From UBA1926 sp002337215 (GTDB taxonomy: Bacteria > Planctomycetota > Phycisphaerae > Phycisphaerales > UBA1924): a DNA stretch of 64,000 nt. Below are positions 7,956 through 16,973 of this stretch, piece by piece. The position numbers and the translations under genes are program-made. The stretch's first letter is position 1; the number at the start of each line of letters is the position of its first letter. A model generated the notes under the pieces. That model was not told the origin of the DNA, did no database searches, and saw only the letters and a list, made by a program, of their open reading frames with translations. The stretch lies in contig CAXBAF010000011.1 in assembly GCA_963973795.1 (NCBI GenBank), positions 1-64,000 on the forward strand. Direction: 5' to 3'.

Positions 7956-9671
7956 TCAGTGCCACCCACGCGCAATCGGCACCCGACGCCCCGGCCCGAA
8001 CGCAACCCCCGTCACCTTCAGCCCCGTCGCCATCTGACGCCGCTTGTACTCGTTCCGGTCGATCAGCCGGCAGATCCGCGCCACGTCGTCCGCGTCGAAC
8101 CCCGTCTCCAAGACGATCGTCCCCGCCGATTGCTTCCGCTCCACGTGCCGATCGACGATCTCATCGAGCACCTCGTAATCAGGCAGTGAATCCGAGTCCT
8201 TCTGATCCGGCGCCAGCTCCGCGCTGGGCGGCTTCGCGATCGTGTTCTCCGGGATCGGCGGCTTCCCGAACCCCAGCGATTTCCAGTGCTCGTTTATCCA
8301 CCGCGAAAGGCTGAACACCCGCGTCTTCGGCACATCGCTCAGCACGGCCAACCCGCCGTTCATATCCCCGTACAGCGTGCAATACCCGACCGCCAACTCA
8401 CTCTTGTTCCCCGTCGTCAGCACGATCGCACCAGTGCGGTTGCTCACCGCCATGATCATCGCCCCGCGCACCCGGCTCTGCAGGTTCTCCTCCGTCAGAT
8501 CAGGCCGCGTCTCCCCAAGCGCCGGTTCTCCGATATCCCCGAACACCGCGTCCAGCACGCCCCCGATCCCATTGTGCCCCGGCCCGATCGGCGCCGACAC
8601 CGTCTTGACGCCCAGACGCTCCCCCAGGTCCCGCGCGTCCGTGAGGCTGTGCCCGCTCGAGTAAGGCCCCGGCATCATCACACCGAGGATGTTCTCGGCA
8701 CCCAGCGCCGCCGCACCGATCGCCGCCGTCAACGCGGAATCGATCCCCCCGCTCAGCCCGATGACCGCCTTCGTGAACCCCGTCTTCCGGCAATAGTCGC
8801 GCACGCCGAGCACCAACGCGTCGAACAGCAGCCGATGCGGATCGGCTGTCAGCACCGGGTCATCGACATCCCCGAACCGCGTCGCATCGCTCTCCAGAAC
8901 AAGCAGCTGCTCTCTGAACCCCCGTGCCGCCGCCAACAGAGAACCGTCCGGCCCGATCACGCACGCGTGTCCATCGAAAATCAGGTCATCATTCCCGCCG
9001 ACCTGGTTGACGCTCGCCATCGTCAGCCTGTGCCGGGTCGCGTGCGCGCGCACGATCTCACGGTGCCGCGTGCCCTTTCCAAGAACGAATGGCGATGCCG
9101 ACGGAACCACCACCGTGCGCGCGCCGGCCTTCCCGAGCTCCTCGATCGGATCGGGCGCACCGGCGTACGCCGAGCCGAACCCCGCGTCCTTCGCCTGCCA
9201 CAGATCCTCGCAGATCGCCAGACCCACGCGCTCGCCGGCGACGTCGATCACGACCGCCCGATCCCCGGGCTCGAAGTACCGGTCCTCGTCAAACACGTCA
9301 TACGTCGGCAGCAGCCGCTTGTCGTAGTAGGCGATCTGCTCGTTGTCGCGGTACACCACGAGGCTGTTGGCCAATGCCGAGCCCCCGCCGACCGCCCCCG
9401 TGCCCCGCTCGAGCCGGAGCGGCAGGCCCAGCACCACGGTGATCCCGCGCGTGCAGGTTGTGCCGATCCGTTTCGATTCCCGCTCGCACGCCTCGACGAA
9501 TCCCTCGTGGTGCAGCAGGTCCCTGGGCGGGTAGCCGCACACGACGAGTTCGGGGAAGACCAGCAGGTCCACGCCCCGATTCTTCGCGTCCCCGATCGTG
9601 CGCTCGATCAGCGCCGCGTTCCCCGCGATATCCCCGACCGTCGGATTCACCTGTGCAAGTGCAAGTCGCAT
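7956..9671 (-). CDS. nadE: glutamine-dependent NAD(+) synthetase
   Basis: This 571-residue protein makes NAD from deamido-NAD, ATP and glutamine. The N-terminal nitrilase-type glutaminase domain has the triad Glu41 (FPELVVCGYPPRDLL), Lys118 (YYDKRLLPTYDVFDE) and Cys154 (ICEDLWQ). The C-terminal NAD synthase domain has the pyrophosphatase loop GLSGGIDSALT at about residues 305-315. Length fits the glutamine-dependent class. TACCAT lies eight bases upstream of the start, a possible leaderless -10. It is convergent with pyrD, and the next gene upstream is 57 bp away on the same strand. Confidence 0.96.
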   Translation of the reverse strand: MRLALAQVNPTVGDIAGNAALIERTIGDAKNRGVDLLVFPELVVCGYPPRDLLHHEGFVEACERESKRIGTTCTRGITVVLGLPLRLERGTGAVGGGSALANSLVVYRDNEQIAYYDKRLLPTYDVFDEDRYFEPGDRAVVIDVAGERVGLAICEDLWQAKDAGFGSAYAGAPDPIEELGKAGARTVVVPSASPFVLGKGTRHREIVRAHATRHRLTMASVNQVGGNDDLIFDGHACVIGPDGSLLAAARGFREQLLVLESDATRFGDVDDPVLTADPHRLLFDALVLGVRDYCRKTGFTKAVIGLSGGIDSALTAAIGAAALGAENILGVMMPGPYSSGHSLTDARDLGERLGVKTVSAPIGPGHNGIGGVLDAVFGDIGEPALGETRPDLTEENLQSRVRGAMIMAVSNRTGAIVLTTGNKSELAVGYCTLYGDMNGGLAVLSDVPKTRVFSLSRWINEHWKSLGFGKPPIPENTIAKPPSAELAPDQKDSDSLPDYEVLDEIVDRHVERKQSAGTIVLETGFDADDVARICRLIDRNEYKRRQMATGLKVTGVAFGPGRRVPIARGWH

Positions 9672-9728
9672 GAGCCGGCATGGTAGATCGCCCGCGTCGC
9701 GGGCACGCCCCGCCGAACCCCGACCCTC

Positions 9729-10766
9729 TCAGAGCTCCGCCGCGGCCTTCACCCCGCGCACGAGCCGGTCCGGCCTGATCCACACCCCGCCGAGCACGCC
9801 CCCGAATAGGTACGCCAGCGATTCCGAGGCCGTCACGATCAGGATCACCACCGCGAGCGATTCGCCCGCGTCGCCGAACCCCAGCAACCCCGCGACCCCG
9901 ATCGATCCGGCCTCCCGCGTCCCGAGCATCCCGAAGGGGCTCAGCATCCCGATCATGAAATACGTGCTCGCGAACAGCACCGCCTGCTCCCACCCGAGCT
10001 CGACGTCGAGGATCCACGCCGCCGCCAGAAACCGGAGCGTCAGCACGCCGATGTCGAGCAGGCGGAGCCCCGTCGCTCCGATGCTCGCCCAGGGGTGCGC
10101 GAGCATCCCGAAAACGCCGTGCATCTTGCCGAACGACTCCGTGCGCAGAAACCGGTTCACGGGGCCGATCTTCAGCGGGTCTGTGATCGCATGAATTCGT
10201 TGGAGGCCACGTTCGTGCGCGAGCAGCCCCGCGGCAACCAGCAGGATCCCGAGACAGAGGCCCACCCCGCCCAGCGACCCGACCCACCACCAGACGTCCA
10301 CACCTTTGCGCCACAGGCTCGCCGCGGAAACGGGCCCCATCGCGACGAAGATCAGCGCGCCGACCGCCCCGAACCACGCCGCGATAGTCAGCAGCGGCAC
10401 GCCGTCGCGCCGGTTGTGAAGCGCGACCCGCGCAACGAGGCTGAGCTTGAATGGGAGGTATGCGAGCATCGTCGTGAACGCGTTGGTCGCGACCATGTCA
10501 GAGACGGGGGTCTTCTTCTCAGGGCGCAGCACGACCCAGAAGATCAGGCCGTTGATCACGAGCGTCGCCAGCGAGCAGCCGAAGAGCAGCGCGACCACAC
10601 CCGGGTCGGCGTCCCCGAGATTTGAGAGCGGCTCGCGGTTCTCGGGTTTCAGCGCCTCGCGAGCCGTCCACGCCAGAAGCCCCAGCCCGATCGCGAACCC
10701 GGCCAACTGGACCGCGATCTTCCCGGCCGACCGGCGTACCTCATTCGTATCGGATTCGGCGTTCAC
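9729..10766 (-). CDS. lysylphosphatidylglycerol synthase/AglD-type flippase-like membrane protein
   Basis: The 345-residue protein is almost wholly hydrophobic, with about seven to eight predicted transmembrane helices. It shows the late SPFGMLGTREAG segment typical of the UPF0104/LPG-synthase transmembrane family. That family is associated with lipid or polyprenyl-linked sugar handling, and the exact substrate is unknown. There is no soluble aminoacyl-transferase domain, so it is not a complete MprF. It starts with GTG and overlaps the stop of the upstream glycosyltransferase gene by four bases (GTGA). The two are therefore translationally coupled and probably work on the same glycolipid. 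Confidence 0.7.
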   Translation of the reverse strand: MNAESDTNEVRRSAGKIAVQLAGFAIGLGLLAWTAREALKPENREPLSNLGDADPGVVALLFGCSLATLVINGLIFWVVLRPEKKTPVSDMVATNAFTTMLAYLPFKLSLVARVALHNRRDGVPLLTIAAWFGAVGALIFVAMGPVSAASLWRKGVDVWWWVGSLGGVGLCLGILLVAAGLLAHERGLQRIHAITDPLKIGPVNRFLRTESFGKMHGVFGMLAHPWASIGATGLRLLDIGVLTLRFLAAAWILDVELGWEQAVLFASTYFMIGMLSPFGMLGTREAGSIGVAGLLGFGDAGESLAVVILIVTASESLAYLFGGVLGGVWIRPDRLVRGVKAAAEL

Positions 10767-12892
10767 GGCGTCTCCTGCGATGGCACACGGTACAGCCGAA
10801 CGCCGATCTCCGGCCAGGCTCGGACGGGTCGCAGTGTGCGCACGATCTTGTCCAGAGACTCACCGGTCAATTCCTCGTGTAGATAGCCGCTGTTGCGCAG
10901 CCGCGCGAGTTCGGCATCGTTGATGAGCACGAAGACGGGCCGGTGCGCCGCAAGATCGAGAATCGGCGGGCGGTCCCACACCGTCGCGTACACGGTCCGC
11001 CGTCGTATATACAGCGGAGTCGCGTCGCCGACGAGCAGCACCGTCGCATCGCTCGGCGTCTCATGATTGATGTATGCGATCGGCGAGACGCGCCCCAGGT
11101 CGATGCTGTACGGCTCGCCCATGAACACCGCGGGCGGTGCACCCAGCGCCCGGTTCGGCTCGCCACCCGCCTGCTCGGAATAGACCGCCCAGAGCGCACC
11201 CGACTGGAGCAGGCACAGCATCACGCCGACGCCGATCACCACGAAACTCGAGCGCACGCCACGGGTCGCAATGCCAAGCCCCGACCCGATGCTCGGCCCG
11301 AGCACGAGCAGGCAGGGCACCAGGAATCGGCTCTGCAGATGCGTGAACGCGAGCCACGCGACGAGCTGCGCGCTCATGCACATCCCGAGCCCGACGCCGA
11401 TCGCCCGGCTCCGGCGTGCGGCGATCAACGCGATTATGCCCGCTACGCCCGCTGGGAACGCGAGCAGCCATTGCGTGTTCGAGGTCCCCCGGTACCGCGC
11501 GACGCCGTTGGCGCCTTGGGCGACCGTCGGATCGGCGAATACCAGCAGGCGGAGCCGATCGACAATTGAGCCATCGAACGCGTGCGCCGCCGCGAACCGC
11601 CCGGCTTGCTCGGCCGTCCAATGCCCGCTCCCGAACACCCCGGTCGCGAGGGGAAACACCGGGTTGCCGGTCATCAGTCCGTTGCGTGCGAGCCAGACCG
11701 CGAGCACGACCGCGCCCGCCAGTGAGCCGGCGGCGATCATCGCGGGCCAGTGCCGGAGCCGACCGAACCGCAGGAGCAGGACCCCGGCTGGTGCGCCAAC
11801 AAAGAGCAGCGCCGTCGGCTTCACCAGGCAGGCAGCCGCGACCAGCCCGCCCACGACCGCGGCGCGCAGAGCCGCCGCGTGCGAGCGATCCGATCCCCGC
11901 CGGCAGGCGATCAGCATCGAGCCCGCGCCGATCAGCACGACGCCCATCTCGTTGTACGCAAGGGAGCCCACGACGATCGTCCAGGGGGTGCAGAGCGTCA
12001 CACCGCCCGCGAACGCACCCGCGATCGAGACGCCTCGGCGATCCACGCCACCCGCGATCGCGAGCCGCCGCGTGAGCACCGAGACCGCCCCGGCGGCGAG
12101 AATCGTGATCCCCGCGTGCAGGGTGTGCGCCGCCGCCAGTCCCGCCCCGCCGCCCGCCAGCGGATCGCCGGAGGAGGCGCCCCGGAGGAGCAGGACCGCC
12201 GCGTACCCCTGCTCGATCGCGCCGGGTAGGAATGAGTACACGTTGTGTTCGACCGGGCTGGTGTGCCCCAGTTCCACCCACTCCTTGGGGAGTTGGAGGT
12301 GATAACTCAGCACGTCGTAGCCGGCGTATTCGCTCGCCCAGAGCACGCCGGGCGGGCTCGCCGCCGCGACAAGGAGCACGGCGATCCCCGGGAGCCCGAC
12401 CCAGAGCCAGCCGGGGGGCGGACCGAGTGCGCGTCGGCGTGCCGCCGGGGGCTGTCGAACGAGATGAGCAACGTCGGCGATCAGTACCGAGAGTCCGAGT
12501 GCCACGAGCACCCAGACCAAGGCCGGGGAGAACAGCCCCGCCGTGCCCAACGTCACAATGACGAAAAGCATCATCGCGACGCCGACCGCCGGGGAGACGC
12601 TTCGGAGATCGGAATACAGCCCAGGACAAAGCCCTCGGCTGAGTACAGCGCCGCGCCAGATACCCCTCCCGAAACCGATCGCAGCGAGCAGGAGAAGCAC
12701 CGCAGGCCACCCGGCTTGCACGTGCGTGTCGATGGTGAGCAGCAACGCGGTCAGCGGGTCGAGCGTCCCGCCAATGGAGCCGGCCGAGGCTGTGAGGGCG
12801 GCGCAGGCGATTGCCCAGACAGGCCAGGCGAGCGACGGGCGCACGAACACGTCGGTCCAACGGAAAGGTTTCTTGTGGGCCCCGCTCGGCAT
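10763..12892 (-). CDS. polytopic GT-C type (family 39-like) membrane glycosyltransferase
   Basis: The 709-residue protein has roughly a dozen hydrophobic segments and a soluble C-terminal tail of about 150 residues. After the first helices the outward loop contains EYAGYDVLSYHLQLPKEW. An Asp followed by a Tyr-His-Leu-Pro pattern there resembles the acidic first-loop motif of polyprenyl-phosphate-dependent GT-C enzymes such as ArnT and PMT. It likely transfers a sugar from a lipid carrier outside the cytoplasmic membrane. Donor and acceptor are unknown. TAGACT lies seven bases upstream of the ATG, and the start is divergent from the Fur-like gene with only 51 bp between. Confidence 0.6.
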   Translation of the reverse strand: MPSGAHKKPFRWTDVFVRPSLAWPVWAIACAALTASAGSIGGTLDPLTALLLTIDTHVQAGWPAVLLLLAAIGFGRGIWRGAVLSRGLCPGLYSDLRSVSPAVGVAMMLFVIVTLGTAGLFSPALVWVLVALGLSVLIADVAHLVRQPPAARRRALGPPPGWLWVGLPGIAVLLVAAASPPGVLWASEYAGYDVLSYHLQLPKEWVELGHTSPVEHNVYSFLPGAIEQGYAAVLLLRGASSGDPLAGGGAGLAAAHTLHAGITILAAGAVSVLTRRLAIAGGVDRRGVSIAGAFAGGVTLCTPWTIVVGSLAYNEMGVVLIGAGSMLIACRRGSDRSHAAALRAAVVGGLVAAACLVKPTALLFVGAPAGVLLLRFGRLRHWPAMIAAGSLAGAVVLAVWLARNGLMTGNPVFPLATGVFGSGHWTAEQAGRFAAAHAFDGSIVDRLRLLVFADPTVAQGANGVARYRGTSNTQWLLAFPAGVAGIIALIAARRSRAIGVGLGMCMSAQLVAWLAFTHLQSRFLVPCLLVLGPSIGSGLGIATRGVRSSFVVIGVGVMLCLLQSGALWAVYSEQAGGEPNRALGAPPAVFMGEPYSIDLGRVSPIAYINHETPSDATVLLVGDATPLYIRRRTVYATVWDRPPILDLAAHRPVFVLINDAELARLRNSGYLHEELTGESLDKIVRTLRPVRAWPEIGVRLYRVPSQETP

Positions 12893-12899
12893 CGCGGGC

Positions 12900-12938
12900 A
12901 GTCTACGGCCGGCGGGGCCCGATCAGCGTCCGTATGAT
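12900..12938. promoter_or_regulatory. divergent pair of putative leaderless -10 hexamers
   Basis: On the minus strand TAGACT (12900-12905) ends seven bases before the glycosyltransferase ATG. On the plus strand TATGAT (12933-12938) ends five bases before the Fur-like ATG. The whole divergent gap is 51 bp, so the two promoters must overlap. Neither start has a Shine-Dalgarno sequence. Confidence 0.5.
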
Positions 12939-12943
12939 CGGGC

Positions 12944-13417
12944 ATGCGTCTGGATCCGATCCCACAGAACACCTCGGACGAGGAGACTCTCGGCGAGATC
13001 CTCCCCCCCTTGTGCGCCGTTTTTCGCCAGCACCTGCGCAAGGGCGGGCTGAAGTACACCCCGGAGCGGGCGCAGATCCTCGACACGATCATCCACGTGG
13101 ACGGGCTCTTCGAGGCCGACTCGCTGGTCGAGCGATTCCGGACCGAACGCTCGGGTGTGAGCAAGGCGACCATCTACCGGACGCTCAAGCTGCTTGAGGA
13201 GGCGGGGATCATCCAGCGTGTCCCCATCGAGCGGGAGCAGATCCATTACCAGCTTGTCTACGGAAACAAGGCGAACACCCTGATCGTGGACGTCGGGTCG
13301 GGGGAGGTCGAGGCGATCGAGGTCCCCGAACTGATCGCCCTGCGGGACCGCCTGTGCGCCGAACGCGGGGTCGTCGCGGACGGCTACCGGCTGCAGGTCT
13401 TTGTCCGCCGGGGGTGA
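12944..13417 (+). CDS. Fur-family winged-helix regulator lacking the usual metal sites
   Basis: The 157-residue protein has the Fur DNA-binding half: KYTPERAQILDTII, then GVSKATIYRTLKLLEEAGII (residues 71-90), the recognition helix of the family. The dimerisation half is recognisable (HYQLVYGN at 101-108, IEVPELIALRDRL, YRLQVFVRRG at the end). The HHDH metal motif is replaced by NKAN, and no CxxC zinc pair exists: the only cysteines are isolated (Cys24 and Cys138). It may therefore respond to something other than metal, or be constitutive. It lies 240 bp upstream of folE2 in the same direction. Mur, Zur or PerR identity cannot be assigned. Confidence 0.82.
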   Translation: MRLDPIPQNTSDEETLGEILPPLCAVFRQHLRKGGLKYTPERAQILDTIIHVDGLFEADSLVERFRTERSGVSKATIYRTLKLLEEAGIIQRVPIEREQIHYQLVYGNKANTLIVDVGSGEVEAIEVPELIALRDRLCAERGVVADGYRLQVFVRRG

Positions 13418-13657
13418 AAAACAGCCGAGAATCGCAGGTGCCCGGTGATTCCGCTGTCTTCTGGGCTGCGGGGCCGAATCGGGGAACACGGCGGCGTCGA
13501 AACGGGTTCTAGCATTGCCTCCTCGGAACCGGATCGGAGACCGGTCGTTGAGGGATGCCGACGCGGCGCCTCAACGCCGTGCCACCACGATCGCGGGCTT
13601 GAAATGCCCAACCGGAAGGCCAATCCATTGTCAGTCGCGACGCCGAACGAGACCCAC

Positions 13658-14485
13658 ATGCCGACCAATGAGACGACAACAGATCACCCCGTGACGATGC
13701 CCGACGTGCAGGCGTCGACCGATACCCGACGGGTCGCGATCGACCGCGTCGGCGTGAAAGAGGTTGTGTACCCGATCCGCCTGCGCACAAAGTCGGGCGG
13801 AGAGCAGACCACGGTCGCGAACATCAACATGTATGTCGCGCTGCCCCATCACCAGAAGGGCACGCACATGAGCCGGTTCCTCGAGGTGCTCAATGAGCAC
13901 TCGTGCGAGCCGCTCACGCCCGACGACATCCCGGGCGTCACCGAGGCGATCCGCGTCCGCCTCAACGCCCAGGAGGCTCACTTTGAGGCGTCGTTCACGT
14001 ACTTCATCGAGAAGCACGCCCCGGTGACCAAGCAGGCGGGCCTGATGAATTACGAGGTGACGTTCGAGTGCACCGCCCGGGGAGGAGACGCCCAGCCGGA
14101 CATGGTGATGCATGTCGCGGCCCCAGCGACGAGCCTGTGTCCCTGTTCCAAGGAGATCAGCGAGTACGGCGCGCACAACCAGCGCTGCCGGATCGAGGCC
14201 GCCATCCGCACGGAGGGCGACATGCTCTGGATCGAGGATCTCGCAACGAAGCTCGAGGATGCCGCGAGCCATCCGGTCTATGCGGTGCTCAAGCGGCCCG
14301 ATGAGAAGTTCGTCACGGAGAAGGCATACGAGAACCCGAAGTTCGTCGAGGACATCATCCGGGACCTCGCGGTCGTCCTGGACGGCGACAAAGCGATCTC
14401 GTGGTACCGGATCACCTCGGAGAACTATGAATCGATCCACAGCCACAACGCGTACGCCGAGATTGAAAAAGACAGCCGCGTCTGA
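13658..14485 (+). CDS. folE2: GTP cyclohydrolase IB, zinc-independent type
   Basis: The product converts GTP to dihydroneopterin triphosphate, the first step towards folate and queuosine-type compounds. It matches FolE2: MPDVQASTDTRRVAIDRVGV near the start, HMSRFLEVLNEH, and the active-site stretch LCPCSKEISEYGAHNQR with Cys161, Cys163 and His173. I chose the ATG at 13658 (275 residues) because family members begin close to the MPDVQ segment. The open frame runs back to 13445 without similarity. An alternative start is the ATG of MPDVQ itself. In other bacteria FolE2 often replaces zinc-dependent FolE under Zur control. The neighbouring regulator lacks zinc ligands. Confidence 0.95.
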   Translation: MPTNETTTDHPVTMPDVQASTDTRRVAIDRVGVKEVVYPIRLRTKSGGEQTTVANINMYVALPHHQKGTHMSRFLEVLNEHSCEPLTPDDIPGVTEAIRVRLNAQEAHFEASFTYFIEKHAPVTKQAGLMNYEVTFECTARGGDAQPDMVMHVAAPATSLCPCSKEISEYGAHNQRCRIEAAIRTEGDMLWIEDLATKLEDAASHPVYAVLKRPDEKFVTEKAYENPKFVEDIIRDLAVVLDGDKAISWYRITSENYESIHSHNAYAEIEKDSRV

Positions 14486-14540
14486 CGACCGAGGCTGGCC
14501 CGCGGGGCGTATCTCATCCGATCCATAGAGTCGGGTACCG

Positions 14541-16973
14541 ATGCGCCGAACGATCCGAAAGACCATCCCGAGCATGTTCCATCGCCGCCTTGTGCTGCAG
14601 TGGCTGCTTTTGTGCGCGGTGATGGTCGCGCTCATTGCTCGGCTCGCTCAGATCACGCTCATTGAGGGCGAGCAACGGCTCGCCAATGCCGAGACTCGCC
14701 TCGTGCGTCGGACATGGTCTCCCACGATCCGGGGGAAGATCCTGGATCGAGAAGGGCGGGTCCTCGCGATGGATCGGCCCTCGTACGGCGTCTCGGTGTC
14801 GTTCTCGGTGCTCGACGGCTCATGGGCCGAGTCTCAGGGGCGTCGGCTTGCCCGGCGGGTCTACCCCGATCGGTGGCTGGAGGCGGACGAGGCGGGGCGG
14901 GCGGCACTCGCCGAGCCCTTCACCGATCAATATCGGGGTGTGGTCGCGCGGGCGTTCGATCGGATCGCCGAAGAGACCCGGACCGATCCCGGCGAGCTGC
15001 GGACACGGATCGATGCCGTGGTCCGGCGGGTCGGGCGCATGCGGTTGGCGGTCGCGGAGGCGCGGCGGAATCGGTTGATCGAACAGCACCTTGCCGGCGG
15101 ACGCGGGCTGACGGCGGAGGATGAGGCGAGGCTCGCCGAAGCGGCGGTCACGGAGATCGCCGAAGAGCGTCAGTCCCACGTGATCGTGCCCGATCTCCCC
15201 GATGACGCGGCGTTCGCGATGCGGCGGATGCTCTCGCGGCGGGTCCCGATCCGGGTCCCAAACCTGGACTCGGCGAGTGGGCCGACGCCTACTGGGTCTC
15301 CGATCGAGGAATCGGTCTATACCGATTTGCTGCCGGGCGTTTCGCTTAAGGACGCGACCGACCGTGTGCGCCCGTTCGACGTCATCGAAGTCGGGGTGGA
15401 TCGCTCAACGCTGCCCGGACCGATGAAGAGGGAAGGCATCGAGACGGTCCGGGTCACCGGCGTCGGGCGGCACGTGCTCGGGACGCTGCGGACTCGGCTG
15501 TACCCCGAGGACAGGCTGGCACGACGGGCCGCGGCGGCGACACCCGGGATCGGTTCGGAGCGGTGGCTGACCGAATCGGGCGAGGACCGGGGCAAGTACA
15601 TCCCGGGCGATCCGATCGGCTCGAGCGGCATCGAGCGGGCGCACGAGCACGAACTCCGCGGGCTGCGCGGGCTGACCACGGTCCGGCTCGACACCGGGGA
15701 GCGGTGGTCCGCGGAACCCGAGCCCGGGCGCGATATCCGGTTGACCATCGACGCGATGCTGCAGGCGCGGATCCGTGCGGCGATGGAGCCCAGCGTCGGG
15801 CTGACGACGGTGCAGCCCTGGCACGGGGACGGGGGCGTCACGCTGGGCGAGACGCTGGCGGGCGCCGCGGTCGTTCTTGATATCGATACCGGGCACGTGC
15901 TGGCGATGGTGTCGACGCCCTCGCCGCAGGGCGACGCGCGGTGGGACGAGTCGCCTGAGGAGAGCCGGTACCCCGCGTTCCTCGACCCGCATGTGAACCG
16001 GGCGATGGCGGTGCCCTACCCGCCCGGGTCGATCGTCAAGCCCCTGATGCTCAGCGAGGCGGCGGCGCGGGGGTTCTACCGGATGGACCGGGGCATTGTC
16101 TGCACGGGGCACCTGCTCGACGATCGGACGGACGTGTACCGGTGCTGGATCTACAAACGGAATCCGGGTGTGACCCACAGTACGACGGGCGAGCCTGTGC
16201 GCGCCGCCGAATCGGTGAAGTATTCGTGCAACATTTTCTACTACGAGTTGGGACGCAGGATCGGGCCCACGGAAATGGTCTCGATCTATGCCGACTTCGG
16301 CGTGGGCACGGGGTTCGATCTCGGTGTCGGGCGTGCGTGGCCCGGCAAGGTCGGGCCGGTCGCGGGCCCCGGCGACGGGAGCGACCTTGGGATCTCGGAT
16401 TCGATCCTGATGGCGATGGGGCAGGGGCCTGTGACCTGGACACCCCTGCACGCGGCGAACGCGTACGCGACGCTCGCGCGGGGAGGGGCGGTTGTGCCGC
16501 CGACGATCATCGACGATGGGCGAGGCCCGAGTGTGACGGGTCAGGCGAGGATGAGCCCCGCGGCGGTGGAGGCGGCGCTCGAGGGTCTGTTCGGTTCGGT
16601 GAACGAGCGCGGGGGAACGGGGAGCACGATCGGGTTCGCCGAGGGGCGGGAGAATATTTTCAACGCGCCCGGCGTGCGGGTCTGGGGAAAGACGGGCACG
16701 GCCCAGGCGCCCAATCTAACCATGGACCCCGATGGGCCCGGGCCTGAAGCGGCCCGGGTGGTGCGTTCGGGCGATCACGCGTGGTTCGGGGTGCTCGTTG
16801 GGCCCGAGGGCGACGCGCCGCGGTACGCGGTGAGCGTGCTGATCGAGTACGGCGGGAGCGGCGGGCGGGTCGCGGGACCTGTTGCCAACCAGATCGTGCA
16901 CGCGCTGATCGCGGAGGGGTATCTGCCCGGTGGGGGTGGTCGCGGCGGGCCGCTCGTGAGGGACGTGCCATGA
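14541..16973 (+). CDS. mrdA: penicillin-binding protein 2, class B transpeptidase of the elongasome
   Basis: The 810-residue protein crosslinks peptidoglycan during cell elongation. It has one N-terminal transmembrane helix (about 18-38), a PBP dimer domain starting at TRLVRRTWSPTIRGKILDREG, and a transpeptidase domain with SxxK Ser497-Lys500 (PPGSIVKP), SxN Ser562-Asn564 (YSCNIFYYELG) and KTG at 717 (WGKTGTAQ). All catalytic motifs are intact. It is longer than the usual 630-650 residues, with added charged segments between the anchor and the catalytic domain (residues 100-240). The stop overlaps the rodA start by four bases, which supports PBP2 over FtsI. Peptidoglycan was long thought absent from planctomycetes, so an intact pair is informative. 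Confidence 0.93.
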   Translation: MRRTIRKTIPSMFHRRLVLQWLLLCAVMVALIARLAQITLIEGEQRLANAETRLVRRTWSPTIRGKILDREGRVLAMDRPSYGVSVSFSVLDGSWAESQGRRLARRVYPDRWLEADEAGRAALAEPFTDQYRGVVARAFDRIAEETRTDPGELRTRIDAVVRRVGRMRLAVAEARRNRLIEQHLAGGRGLTAEDEARLAEAAVTEIAEERQSHVIVPDLPDDAAFAMRRMLSRRVPIRVPNLDSASGPTPTGSPIEESVYTDLLPGVSLKDATDRVRPFDVIEVGVDRSTLPGPMKREGIETVRVTGVGRHVLGTLRTRLYPEDRLARRAAAATPGIGSERWLTESGEDRGKYIPGDPIGSSGIERAHEHELRGLRGLTTVRLDTGERWSAEPEPGRDIRLTIDAMLQARIRAAMEPSVGLTTVQPWHGDGGVTLGETLAGAAVVLDIDTGHVLAMVSTPSPQGDARWDESPEESRYPAFLDPHVNRAMAVPYPPGSIVKPLMLSEAAARGFYRMDRGIVCTGHLLDDRTDVYRCWIYKRNPGVTHSTTGEPVRAAESVKYSCNIFYYELGRRIGPTEMVSIYADFGVGTGFDLGVGRAWPGKVGPVAGPGDGSDLGISDSILMAMGQGPVTWTPLHAANAYATLARGGAVVPPTIIDDGRGPSVTGQARMSPAAVEAALEGLFGSVNERGGTGSTIGFAEGRENIFNAPGVRVWGKTGTAQAPNLTMDPDGPGPEAARVVRSGDHAWFGVLVGPEGDAPRYAVSVLIEYGGSGGRVAGPVANQIVHALIAEGYLPGGGGRGGPLVRDVP

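Noticed and set aside
8286..9686. 466-codon open frame antisense to nadE
   Set aside because: Arg/His/Pro-rich shadow of a complete NAD synthetase gene.
13418..13657. Zur or Fur box upstream of folE2
   Set aside because: I looked for a palindromic AT-rich box in the 240-bp gap and saw none I could defend.
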